NCBI GenBank assembly: GCA_024195265.1
Contig: JAJLRJ010000001.1
Coordinates: 4,298,562 to 4,362,561, forward strand
Reading direction: 5' to 3'
DNA length: 64,000 nt
Source: Dendrophyllia cribrosa
Taxonomy: Eukaryota > Cnidaria > Anthozoa > Scleractinia > Dendrophylliidae
Part shown: one piece after another, positions 36,901-50,900 of the stretch
Position numbering within the stretch: the first letter of the stretch is position 1
How the letters are laid out: every line of letters starts with the position of its first letter
Position numbers and translations under genes: made by a program
Notes under the pieces: generated by a model
Told to the model about the DNA's origin: nothing
The model's database searches: none
The model's input: the letters and a program-made list of their open reading frames with translations, nothing else

Positions 36901-39900
36901 TGTTTGTGTGGTGTGTAGTGCTGAGTGCTGTGTTCACACTAGGGTCACAAGCTTACCATCCTATGTTTGTGTGTTGTGCTGAGTGCTGTGTTCACACTAG
37001 GGTCACAGGCTTACCATCCTATGTTTGTGTGTTGTGTTGTGCTGTGCTGTGCTGTGCTGTGCTGTGCTGTGCTGTGCTGTGCTGTGCTGTGCTGTGCTGT
37101 GCTGTGCATATGTAATGGCGATATTGGTTTATGTAACTAAGCCTCACTAAAGGCAAAATTTAAGGCTCTTAAAACTGAACAAAATAAAATAAAAACTCAA
37201 AATCACTGCCATGTTGTTTAAGAGCCCTAAATTTCGCCTTTATTGAGGCTGGTTGTATAAACCAATACGGCCCACAAGCAAAGATGCACAGCACACTGCG
37301 CAAACACAGGATGGTAAACCTGTGCTAGGGCGAAACGCGTGTTCACATCGATCAGGCGGCGCATTGCGTAAATCATCATCGAAACATGTTTCTTCTGTCG
37401 TTTTGGATACGAAATAAGGTCAAATAGGATTATCGGAAATGTGAATTAGTAGCTACATGCAGTAAATTCGGCCGGGGGATGAGGTTAGATTCCTTCCCCT
37501 AATATTCACCTAAAAGAAGCGATTAAAAGCTCAAACTAAATTAGCTTTCACAAATTAGCTTCCTTTAAAAGCACTAATAAAAATAATATGAAAAAAAAAA
37601 AAACAGTGTAACGCCATTTCCTAAACATTCCTCGTTATCCCAAATGTAGTCTCGAACTAAGCCAGCAAACACGTTAGCGCAAATGTCGTATCCTTGGTAA
37701 TAACTGCATTTCCCTTCGTTCCTGAAGGGACTGACACGTGAAATTAAACCACAAAACCATGCATGCAACAGCAAGTTAGTTCCAGCTCTATTTTTTTCAG
37801 TTCATGTGGTCATGTGTAATTAAAGATTTTATGTGATCTTATGCCTGTTCCATAAAACCGGCATGAAACGTGTTTTAAAATTAACAACTTATTTGGAGAA
37901 TGAAATTACAAACATGTTTGCGGAAAACGTGTTTCGTTGATACTTGTTTACTCAAGCGAAACGATGTTTCGGGCGCGGTGCTGACGTGATCATAAGAATA
38001 AATTATGCCAGTTCTAGAAAACCTGTTTTGAGAGCGTGTGTGTTTTCGGCTGGTTTTATTTCGACTAATTAATTTGTCTGATTTGGTGTTACGTTTTAAT
38101 CGCCTTCTGTTCATATTATAGCGAGCTGCAAGAGAATCTCATAAGATCACATGCTGCAGGTAAATAAAAACGTTGAGTGCGCTTATAAGCAATTCAGTTC
38201 CAAATAACAGCATAAAGCGGTAAAAAGAAGTTTAAAACTTTCAGTGATAGTCACCAAAAAAGCAACTCAAGTTTACCATGTTCACATGAGACCCTTGCAA
38301 CTCTTGATTGAATCGCGGCGACCAAGTCAGTGACCGAGTTCGCTGTATTAGCGACTGCTGATTTTTATAATTATTGTTTTGTACACACGAAGCAACTAGT
38401 TGTAGGCACAGTTTGATTTTGGTTTAGTATTTTATTTGGTCACAGCGACTAGTTACACGAGCAAAACGGACGGAAAACGTTTTAAAAATACTTCTTTTCG
38501 TTAGGTACACTGGAGGGAAAAAAGTTCAGTAACTGTAAAAGCTGTACATGTATAAAATATTTTTCTTGTCGCTAAAATGTACATCGAATCGTTATTGGAG
38601 GGGGGGGAACTAACATAAAAAAGATGGTACTAAAAAGTCACGGTTTTAGTTTCAAAAGGGGATTTAACACTGACCTCTAATAAAGCGGTTTTCATTTAAG
38701 GCGGGGTCTACCTAAATGCCATGTTTCCGCTACTTAATATGGCTTTAATGGAAATATCTCGTTCACGTTTCAAGCAATCTAAAAACCCTTCGCTCATTAC
38801 AGGAATCTATGTTGTGGGATGTTCTGTAAATTTTTGGGTGATTTTTGGGTATTTGGGGGAGGAAATAGTTTTTCTCAAAGGATTGGTAAAATTTAGAGAA
38901 ATAAGAAATATTGAAGATTTAGTGAAGTTTTAAAATTAGAATTTGTAGATAATAATTAATAGACGGACACCAAGTTAGTCCACTAGCAACCTGGGGTGCT
39001 CTTACGTAGGTATCAGCTGTCTGTTGGTGTTCCAAAAATCATTTTCTTTCTCCTATCCCTTCTTAACACCTCATAAAATTTCATCAAAATTCAGGTAGAG
39101 CCCCGCCTTAAGTGCGAAAGTAATTTCGCTATTGCTTTGGTTTTCCATTGTTACGCTTAGTGATTGGTTTAAAATCTCGCGCCACTTTCTCAACCAATCA
39201 GAGATGAAACCAAACCAATCGTGACTTGGCAAGAGTGGTTTCTTTGGTTTTGATTTTACGCCACTCAATTGAAAACCGTTCTATAGGAGTTTAATTTCTC
39301 GTTTCTTTTTTATTCTTCATCAAGGTGTTGGCCCTCCTTTGTCTATCGAGCACACTCGAATGTTGATGGCACTAAGGATCAATGTTCTTGCAAAAGGTTA
39401 CAGGTTTGTTCAGCTTCAGCTTAACATTCTATTATCGATTGGTTATTCAAGTCATAAAGACTACGGCAACAAAATAGTTCAAACCAGTGTCCTTTAGCTC
39501 TTAACGTTCGTTTTTCATCATGTTCTGTTTTTAAGCTGCCCTTTATTAACTTCAGTTTTTAAAATATTGGAGCTGGGTATTGTACCATTTTTATGACACA
39601 ATCGATAAAAAAAGTCATAACATTTCACACAAAAGAAAATTAAGAGCTGAAAGAAATCGGATATGCGTAAAACGAGAATAGCCCGGGGATCAAGAACGTC
39701 GCTCTGCCATTTTTTTCAACTTTGTGCATGCGCTGTGATATGCAGATAGCTTGATTATGACTACGCTTACGCATAGTTTCCCAGCGACTTCGGTCTTACG
39801 CGATCAAGAAAACCGAAGGCACAGGGATCGAGAATGTTCTTTCTTTATTTGTCCTAAGCGTCCTGAAAAAAAAGGAAGAAAAGGCCTCCCAAAACAAGAG

Positions 39901-42900
39901 AAATAGTTGTCGATATCGTATACGATAACTTTATTTCGCTACACTTTGCTTCCCTTTCAGTGGGATCTCCGTCAAGACGTTACAACAGCTTGTTGCAGCA
40001 TTTAATGGTAAGAAAATTTGCCCTGTATTGATCTTCCGGCAACAGATGGAAATTAACGTCATGTTGCTTACAAATAGAAAAATTCAATGTTTTTAATCTG
40101 TTATCGGTTTTGCTTTCCTTCACTTAATTTGGCTTCATTTTCTCAGCCAGACGGTCCGAGTTCACTCGCTGACTAGATGGCAGAACAGGGAGTGAGAGCT
40201 AGTGATCTCGGACCATCTTAGAATTTCGCTAAACTTTGCTGAGCTCGTCAGTTTCAAAAGCAGCGCAAACATGATGTTTTTCACCGACAAAGTAGGAGCG
40301 AAGTCCTTGACTTTGCCTAGCACGCTTTCGAAGACGGAGCCTATCACCCTAAGTCGCGCTGCTTCTTTCTTCTCGAACCCGAGAGCTTGCTCGCAGGCTA
40401 TAAAATGCACAGATCTAAAATTCCAGTCATGTTTCCGTATCTCCGGTTTTGAGAGTTAAACGTTTAATATTGCTGACTAATGTTGTCGTTGTTTGTCTGA
40501 CTGTAGAGTCGTGCCTGCCCTGGGTTCCTGAGCAGGGCACAGTGGGTGCGAGCGGTGACCTCGCTCCGTTGTCGCACTTGGCTCTTGGTTTACTGGGAGA
40601 GGGACAGATGTGGAGCCCAAAGAGTGGCTGGGCTGATGCTAACTTGGTTAGTACTTTTTACTTAGAGCGGTTTTCAACTGAGTGTCGTTAAACCAAAACC
40701 AAACAAATTACTCTGACCAATCACAAGAGACGCAGACAATCCAATGAACCAATCAGAACTCAAAGCAAATACATGTAGCCGGCGCCAAGCGCGGGAAAAC
40801 GCGTGCGAGCAAGTCACGATTGGTTTTGGTTTTACTTCTGATTGGTTGAAAGTGGTGCAAGATTTTTAAGCCAATAGCAAAGTTTAGCAATGCAAAACCA
40901 AAGCAATCGCGAAATTACTTTCGACGCTCAATTGAAAAGCGCTCTGCGATGCAACAGAGCTTAGTTGGTTGGGCAACCGTCTGCAGAGTTGCTAGGAGCT
41001 GCAGGGTCTAATCCTGGCCGGACCATCAACCAGATCTTGACGAAGTTGCTGCCTTAGCATATGTAGATGACGATTATTCGTTAGATCTTAACGTAGTTCG
41101 GATGACTACGTAGAAATGGCGGTTCTTTCTCTAATGGGGACGTAAAAGAACTGCTGGGACGTAATGAACCCTCAGGCTGTGATTTCATGGCAAACCTGAT
41201 TTAAATTCAACTGAAAATCCTGGAAATCCTCATTAGTATTACATATCGCCTGAATGTTTTTCTAGCTGAAACTGCCACAATATCAGTATTAATTTAATTT
41301 TTACCTTAATATCATGCCAGGTCCTCGAGGCACATGGTCTTGAACCTCTGAATCTGGGACCTAAAGAGGTAATTTGCGATTGTTTGCCCTATTTGCATGC
41401 GTATCCATTTCACTTTGAAACCATCGATATGGTATTTTCACAGGTTTTAACATTGCTCTTTTCTTATCCTGTCTCCAGGGAATTGCCTTGATTAACGGAA
41501 CTCAATTGATAACCTCGCTTGGTGCAGAAGGTGAGTTGGACACTTTCTTTTAGTCTGGATTCTCATAAGGACCATTAGGTTTTCGAAAGTTAACGTTACG
41601 GTGTGATAAGAGAGAGGTGCCTTTTTCCTTGCGTTGTGTACAAGAGGTAAGGCCTATATTGATCGAGGTAAGGCCTATACTGATCGAGCTAAGGGCTATA
41701 CTGATCGAGCCAAAGCCTATATCGATCGAGGTAAGGCCTATATTGATTAAAGTAGCATTGTAGAGAAAGCAATGCTCTGCCTATATTATTGCTCATAATA
41801 ATTTTCCGTTTGGTCCCGTTTGTGTGACACGCGGTAGCAAAATGCTTTTGGAAAATTCCATCAACTTGACGTGGTATCTTGGAAGCTCTGCCCTCGATGT
41901 CTGGTTGAATAGCCGTTCTTCACGAACTTATTCGAATTAATTAAAAATGCTTGCCGTTCGGCCGGTATCTTTTTTTGTTGTTAGCTGTGGAACGGTCCTG
42001 TATGATTGCTAAGCAGGCGGACGTCATCGCAGCAATGTCACTTGAGGTTTTAAAGGGAACCACAAGAGCGTTTGATGCTTGTAAGTATAAACATCATAAG
42101 AGGCTGTCTTATGAGAGAGTATCAATAGATCACGTGACTGACCGCGGTTTGTTTTGTTTTTAACCATCAGTAATCCAACAAGTGCGCCCACACATTGGTC
42201 AGCGTCGAGTAGCTGAAAGATTACGGTCTTTGCTTCATTCAAAAATACATCCCTCGGAGATTGCAGGCAAGTGTGGATAACAAATCAACATAGACAGTGT
42301 GTCATGTTCAAATAAGTCCCAGGCCTAATCTCTTCTTCTCGCAGGCGAGCGCAAAGTGAGTGTAAGGTCCTGGAAATGGGTTGTGTGTTGTCAGTCGGTG
42401 ACGTGATAAATTTGCGCCATAGCGGTCGACTAAGATGGAAGGGAACGCCTCAGTTTATGAAGCTGTGTCATGAAACGGTTGGTTCTTAAAAAGAAAATAG
42501 ATTTATTAATTCGAGTGAATAAATGTACAATGGCTTGGCAAGAAAAAATTTGATAAGAAGGCTTATTTGTAAATGTTTTTTTTTCTTGTCCTTTTGCAGA
42601 GAGTCACAGATTCTGTACTCGTGTCCAAGACGCGTACACTTTGCGCTGTTGTCCCCAGGTAGGTCATGTTTCGATTAGTCAAGTCCACGGCCAGAATAAA
42701 TGACTGGCTAGTCATAATAACGAAAATAAGACTTGTCGTCAAACCTCTGCCAGGCTTCATTTTACTTGCCTTATAAAAAACGGTCAATTCTCAACTTTTT
42801 TCCGGCCGTTGAAAAGCTTATATAAGTTGCTGTTATGCGCTACACATAAAGCGTCCTCCGACTGACAGCAAGAAATCATGGCACTTTGTACGACTCGAGC

Positions 42901-44911
42901 GTTACTTTGGAAACGACATGGAAACGAGGTAACAGTTTTCGGCCGAGACACGCCACTCAAAAATCTTCGTGGGGTGGGAAAGGAGGAGGGGAGTTGCAAA
43001 ACTGGTCTATATACATACATAGCCTAAAATTGTCAAATCAGTCCCACTAGTTTGAGATAGGAGAAGGCGTTAAAATTAGGATGCGTCTCCTTCGTCGAAT
43101 ACAGTAATACATGGATTAAATGTATCACTGATGACGTAGAGTCTTTTTCTCTAGGTCCACGGAGTTGTGAATGATACTATTGATTTTGTACAAGAGGTGA
43201 TAACAACAGAAATGAACAGTGCCACAGACAACCCAGTATCCTTACCTTGACTAGATTGAATGCTGCAAACTGACACAGTGATTCGTGAGTGGTCCGCATA
43301 CCAAAATTCGAACCGCTCAGGTCACCAATCACAATCCTGTGTAAATAATAGTGTTATTCAGCTCTTTTGGCTGCAAAGCTGTTTTAATAAACATATCTTT
43401 CGTGTTGATATATACAATGTTGTGCTTTAGTATTTGTAAATGTTTATCCGACACTAGTTTAGCTCTTCTATAAAGAACAACTTAACTCAGTGATAAACAG
43501 ATCGTTTTTGCTGATCAAGAAGAAGTTATTTCAGGTGGAAACTTCCATGGCGAATATCCTGCCAAGGTAAGTACGTGTCCGAGTCTGCGATCAGTGCACC
43601 TCCTGCAGAAGAAATGCGGGAGCCGTGGCCAAAGGATGCGTGAGTCTGTTGCTTGACACGTGATTCAATGCTATTGGTGTGTTGTTGTAGAACGACAGTT
43701 TTCGAAAATAGACATTTCATCACGCAAGAATTAGTAAACACGTGAACAAACAAAGCAAGATGTTTTCCTAATTTCTTTGTTTTTTTGCCGCAAGATGAAG
43801 TTTCTAGCTGGATCCTTTTCACCAAACATCTCAAAATGTCAAGCTGTTTGTCAAACATATTTCAAAGTTTCGTCCCGTTTCTCCCCACTTTCGGAACCGT
43901 AAGTGTGTTCAGTGCCTCTGTATGACTCTGTAACCGGTACCAGCACGGTCGCTTCTAAAGGCAACAGACTCAAAATTGAGCGAGAGTTCACCTCGAAGAG
44001 AAACCATAGGAATAAGTTTGTGTTTGGTATCAGGTGCGAATTGCATAAAACTTATCCCTCGGCGTAACTTCTAACGTTAAACGTTAGAAGTTAAAATAGT
44101 CTAAAAAGAAGCCAGTACACACGGTGCAACTTTCCTTGCAACGTTGCGCGCCACAAGATTTTTGGAGGTGTCACACGATGCAACTTGTTGCGCGCAACGT
44201 CACAAAAGTAGAACTCGATTCTACTTCTGCAATTGTTGTGCGCAACGTTGCAAGAAAGTTGCACCGTGTGTCCGGGCCTTTATGTGACTTGCCAAGGTTT
44301 GGATAGCGGTCGCAAGTCAAGTATTAGTAACTCCAGTATATTTTGAAGCTGAAGCTCGAATTCCACTTTAAAAGCATGGCCAAACAAAACTTTTCTAAGA
44401 TGAGCATTTATGAAAATATAGGCTCTGGTCGCCGACCGCGTTCCATTCCCATACTAAACAGTAATTTTACCGTCTCGATGACAGCGAAAACAATGAACTG
44501 GTCGTGGTTTTCTTTGTTAGGTGTTGGACTACTTAGCAATTGGCGTCCATGAATTGGCAAGTATGAGCGAAAGAAGAATGGAAAGACTCGTCAATCCTGG
44601 TAATTTGTTTCTTTTTATCGTTGTTTTGTTTTGTTTTTCTTTCTTTTCAGTTTGTTTGTGAGTGCTTCAAGTAGTTTTTGCTTCAGATACATTTACGAGT
44701 TTTATCAAAGACTTTAACAGTTCATCGTAGAAGATACGCAATGGGGGAAATAGGACACAGTCTAAGCACTGCGCAGAAATGTCATGTTTAAGTGCTAGCA
44801 GTCTAAGGTATCCATTATTCTATCTGGTTTAGTAATCTTCGTTTTGTTTCTGTTTCTCTCTGTTAAGCCTACAGTGAGCTACCAGCATTTCTTGTGAAAG
44901 AAGGAGGACTT

Positions 44912-44943
<32 letters not shown>

Positions 44944-47900
44944 TTGTTTTTTTTTTTTCACGCCCAGTTTGGTTCTACCATAAAAATGTAATGAATATCT
45001 CCCTGATTTTCTTTGCTCTTTTCAGGTTTTATGGTGGCACACTGTACGGCGGCATCTTTGGGTAAAGTGATTTAATTTTTCCTACCCCTTCATTTTCAAT
45101 GGCGGGTGGAAGGTGCCCAGGTGCCCTCCCCCCTCCCACCCCCTTATTATGCAAACAAATAAGGCCCGAATGGCCGAACATTTTTCAGTCCCTAACATTT
45201 TCTGTTTGATTTGACTGGGACTCTGCCGAATGCGTTACTTACAGTACGGACTACTACAAACGCCGGACTTTTTAATACTCTAGAAAGTTGGTTCACTAAC
45301 TTAGAACAGACGTCACTGAACAGATGCCAACAGCTAGTACCTGCGGCTTACAAACGACTTGTCAACAAAAAAGACAAACAATAGACTGAACTCACCGACG
45401 AATTTGACTAACAATACACGGATCGAAGCGCACCTATCACTGACTTGAGTCTCTACAGCCAATAACATCACGGCTAAACTGACCAATGACAGCTTATAAC
45501 CAGACGTATATGACATCAACTGACTATTCACAATTCACACGACTCTGAAGATGACTTCCGCTCAGTTTGTCGAAACGTCAGTCAATGTCAACAACAACTG
45601 TTCTCAGAACTACACTCACCCGGACGATCACAAACGACAGACTAGCTTTTGAGTTTGTAATTACCGGTAATGAAATCCGAAATGCGAAGTATGACCAATC
45701 AAGGTTCTTGAGCAGAGCTTTTATTTGCTGCCATTTGTTTCTCGATATTTTTCAAAATAGAATTTTTTTTTCTTGTTCCGATCGCAACTGCTTTTAGGAA
45801 TGAGAGAGTTAACTTCTTTTAAATATTAGTTTCAGAGAACAAAGTCCTGTGCCACCCCTCCTCGGTAGACTCGTTGCCCACCTCCGCTGGCCAAGAGGAT
45901 CATGTATCCATGGGAGGGTTCGCCGCGAGGAAGGCTGTCAAGGTTGTTGAAAATGTTGAGAAAGGTTAGACTGATATATCTCATTTCTTATGTTCAAAGA
46001 ACTAGTCTTTTAGCAGTACCTTTCTACTGTAGGTAGTCGAGAAGGTGAACCAACGCACAAGCAAGCGAAAGAGCCTAACAGAGGGTCTCAATGGGGTGGT
46101 GGCTTTTACGGTTAACGGTTTACATTTCGGCGTTTTTACGGCTAACGGTTAATTTCTTCCCGTTGCGGTTAACAGAAATCTTAAAGTGTATATGACAGAT
46201 ATTTTTTTATTTGCTTGATGGAATCTACATTGCGTTCTGATAAGAAAGTCGAAAAAAGTTTTTCGATATCGATTTTTCTTGTCCGCGATTTAGCCGTCTA
46301 AAAACGTGAAATTTAACTTCCGGTGTGTTACAAAACCGCGCAAGAAGAAAGACTGGAAATAGTTCGCTGTGACGTCAATACAAGAATGCCAGTGTCGTGA
46401 TTTCTCAGTTCCTCCGTTTTTTGGTGCGTGTTGCTACAACCATAGACAATACACCTCAATAGAACCATGTTTACTCGCAGGTTACTCGGCAGGCATGGCG
46501 TCCGGACGTGCGATGTGACGCTCCATCTAAAACATGGGTTAATAGTGCTTGATTTCTACAACAATTACTGCGTTTTGATGGAAAATCTCGGACTTTTAAC
46601 CAGTTATCTGTTTTAACGAGAGCTGACAAATTCCTATGGGAAGAAAACGTTCCAAAAGAGGTTCAAGCTCCTCAAACAGCGACGACATGCCCGCAAATCA
46701 GGATACTTTGCTTCAGTTAAAGGATGCGATTGACTCCTTGAGACAAGCCATGGAGACGGGATTCGCTGATATGCGATCCGAAATGGACAAGTTGAGATGT
46801 GAGCTGAAACTGGAAATCGATCAGATCAGAACGGAAACAAGAGATATGAAACAAAGCTTAGAATCCACCCAACAAGATGTAGACACGATGAAAGAAGAAG
46901 CAGAGTCGAATTTAAAGAAGACCAGTGCTGAGGTTGAAGCCCTGCGCAGCAAGATTGCCATCCTAGAAACACAACTAAAAACGGAAATTGAAAATAATAC
47001 CAGGCTCGAGCAATATACACGACGAGAAAATTTAAGATTCAATAACATACAGGAAACCGAAGATGAAAACTGCAAAAATTTGGTCTACAACATCATTCAG
47101 AACGAAATGGATATCGATACCAGTGGTATCAGTTTTCATGCCGTCCATAGAGTGGGAAAAGTAATAGAAGGTAAATGTAGACCAATAATTACACGATTTA
47201 TTAGCCGCGAGGACCGTGATATTGTTTGGAAGAGTAGATCTAAGATTAAAAACTCTGGTAACTATGCGAACGCATATATAACTGAAGATTTTGCAAGAGC
47301 GATCCAAGAGGAACGCAAAGTTCTCATTAAAGCAATGATGAAAGCGAGGGAAGAACATGGTATAGCAAATGCGAAAGTTATCGGAAGGTTTCTACTCATT
47401 AACAATGAAAAATATAACTATCAAAATGTTCCAGAATTTCTAAAATAGATCTTTTTTTTCGTCTTGATATAAAAACCATCAATTTGCATATTACTCTAAC
47501 TTTTGGAATAGCTACTAATGAATCCATTGTTTTTTTTTTGTGATCCTGCTGAGAGTTTTTTTTTTACCTCTACAATGGCTTTTTTTAGATATGTTAATGT
47601 TATATTAAGCGCTTCTTGGGTATCCCATATGTATTACGTAACCCAAGGCACTTTTTTCTATGTGTTTGTTTTTATTCTAGGTTTGTTTTTTTTATTGTTC
47701 TGCTGCAACTTTTGTTTATTATGTTCGTATTTTTATTACTCTTTGTTCATACTAAGTGTTAATAATTTGGGCTTGTTAATTCCACTTCTGCGTTTTACAA
47801 TTGCTTTGTTAAGTACCTATCAATCATCACCTATACTGACGAATTAGTTATTTGTTCTCTAAACGTGAGAGGTTTGTCAAACACTATGAAAAGGCGTGAG

Positions 47901-50900
47901 ACATTTCGATGGCTCATGATGAAAAAATATGCAATTTATTTTCTTCAAGAAATTCATTGCACTAAAGATAAGGAGGTCTTCTGGTCTGCTGAATGGGGGT
48001 ATTCAGCTATATTTAGTAGCTTTTCTAGCGCCAGCGCCGGAGTATGTGTACTTTTCAATAATAGTTTCAATTTCCAAATTTTGAAATCGTTTTCTGATCC
48101 AGAGGGAAGATTCGTTATAGTAGATATCAAAGCAGAGAATAAGATTTTGACTCTAGTGAATATTTATGCACCGAATAACGATAATCCTGCTTTCTTCAAA
48201 AATGTTCTCAATCAGCTTCTCTCTTTTGACTGCGGTGAGATAGTTCTGGGGGGTGACTTTAATTTAGTGCTCGATGTCCAAAAAGACAAAAAAGGCGGAA
48301 GGCCGGTGACTCACGAGAAGTCGTTAAAAGAAGTTAGGTACATCGCAAATATGTTAGATCTCATAGACATCTGGCGTATTTTCAATCCAGACGCTAAAAG
48401 ATTCACCTGGAGGAGAAGAAAACCCGATATACATTGCCGTCTCGACTTCTTTTTGACGAGCTCTAGCTTAAGTACAGCAATTACAAAAGCAGATATTTTA
48501 ACTGGATTCAAAACTGACCATTCTCTAATAACTATCCACCTTGCAAACAATGCAAATCCCAGGGGCCCAGGTTTTTGGAAGCTGAACACTTCCTTTTTGT
48601 TGGACAATGATTATGTCAACTTGATTAAGAACACAATTGCTGAAGTAGAAAATGAATATGTAAACAATAAAGAGGTTGACGCCGTTCTCTTGTGGGACAC
48701 CATGAAAATGCAAATAAGAGCAAGCTCACTAAATTACGCAAGGAGAAAGAAAGCTAAAATGAAATCACAAGAGACGATCCTAGAATCTGACATATTATCT
48801 CTCCAAAAAAGACTTGAAGAAAACTCCCTATCTGAAAACGAAAAAGCCCACATCTACAATGAACTAAATATTAAGATCCTACAAAGAGAAGAAATATCAA
48901 AGCATAAAACCCGAGGAGCAATAATTAGATCTAAGTCTCGATGGTACAATGAAGGAGAAAAGAATACAAAATACTTTTTTAGCTTAGAAAAACGGCATTT
49001 TAATAAAAAAACTATCAAACACCTTACCCTGGCGGATAATAGCGTAATTAACATGGATAGTGAGATCTTACAAGAAGCAAAAACTTTCTACCAGAACTTA
49101 TATTCTTCAACTGATACACAATTTAATGCTGCATACGAAACAATTTTCTTCCCAGAAGGAAATGCTTTGACACTAGATGAGATAGAGCAAAAACAGTGTG
49201 AAGGCCCTTTGACTGAAATTGAATGTTTTGAAAGCTTAAAATCAATGGAATCAAATAAAAGTCCGGGAAGTGACGGCCTCCCGGCAGAATTCTATAAAGT
49301 ATTCTGGAATGATATCCATCATTACCTACTAAACGCCTTAAACTGTGCACATGCAAAGGGCCTTCTATCAATTACACAAAGGAGAGGATTGATTACCCTC
49401 ATACCAAAGAAGAACAAACCTACTAATCTTTTAAAAAACTGGAGGCCTATTACTCTTCTTAACTGTGATTACAAAATAGCAACTAAATCCATCGCTAGTC
49501 GATTACGAAAAGTCCTGCCAAAGATTATCAACAATGACCAAACGGGTTTTCTAAAAAGTCGCTTTATTGGGGAAAACATCAGACTTATAGAGAGCATAAT
49601 AAATTACACAGATAATGAGCAAATACGGGTCTTTTACTGTTCATTGACTTCGAAAAAGCTTTCGATAGTATAGAATGGTCCTTTATAGAGAAAACCCTTA
49701 AATATTATAACTTCGGAGCTTCTCTGGTATCTTGGATAAAAATATTCTATACGGATATCAGCAGTTGTATCCAGAACAACGGTTGGTCCTCAGATTTCTT
49801 TAGCTTAGGTCGCGGAGTGAGACAGGGATGCCCGCTCTCCCCATATTTGTTTATCTTATGTGCCGAAATACTAGGTAACGCGATAAGGAATGACAAAGAG
49901 ATCCGTGGAATCAAGGTCCTTGGCACTGAGTGCAAACTATCTCAATACGCTGATGACACGACTATGATTTTAGATGGTTCAGAATCTTCCTTTTCAAGAT
50001 CCCTATACTTACTAGATGCCTTTGCTTCCATATCTGGTCTTAAAGTTAATTATGACAAAACTGAAGCCCTCTGGATCGGATCATCTAAAAGTTCGGACAT
50101 CACTTTCCCTTCAATAAAACCTATAACATGGGCTGAAACAAAGGTCTACGCCTTGGGAGTTTGGTTTTCCACGTTGGAAGATAAGTCTCTTGATGTTAAC
50201 TTAAGCGAGAAAATCGAAAAAATTCGCAGCATTTTGAATAATTGGTCAGCAAGAAGACTAACCCTCTTGGGTAAAATTACAATCATAAAAACCATGGCCG
50301 TGTCACAATTGGTTTATGTTTTGTCTTCTCTTCCAACGCCCTCGGGTGCACTTAAAGAAGTCAATTCCTTATTGTATGATTTCTTATGGGATGGAAAAGG
50401 CGACAAAGTTAAAAGGACAGAAATGATAAACAATTACGAGAAAGGAGGACTAAAGATGATTGATGTTCAAAGTTTCAATGAATCTCTTAAAATGAAATGG
50501 ATACAAGGGTATTTAAATGAAGATAATAAAGGGAAATGGAAACTTTTTTTTGATCACTACTTATTGAAGCACGGAGGCAGGCTTTTGTTTCAAAGTAATC
50601 TAAAACAACAGGATACTTCACAGCTTAATCTAAAGGACCCTTTTTTAAATGAGATTGTAGAATATTGGACCAATTTCAACTTCAGTGCTGAGAACCTTCA
50701 GTTTGCTTCCACGTGTATTTGGCATAATTCGCTCATTAAAATAGAGAACCAACCTTTTTTTTACAAATCATGGTTTTATGCGGGGGTAAAGGAGATTAGA
50801 GATTTGCTAGATAATGATCAGAATTTTTTAAGTTATAATGCATTTATAGACAAATACAACATTAAAACCAACTATTTGGAGTATTACAAAGTAGTATCAG

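Noticed and set aside
44124..44306. 60-codon ORF in HAL intron 16
   Set aside because: Lies almost wholly inside a foldback element.
47518..47847. 109-codon hydrophobic ORF between LINE ORF1 and ORF2
   Set aside because: Phe-rich translation of T-rich spacer, with no match to a known LINE protein. It probably reflects composition, although an inter-ORF function cannot be excluded.
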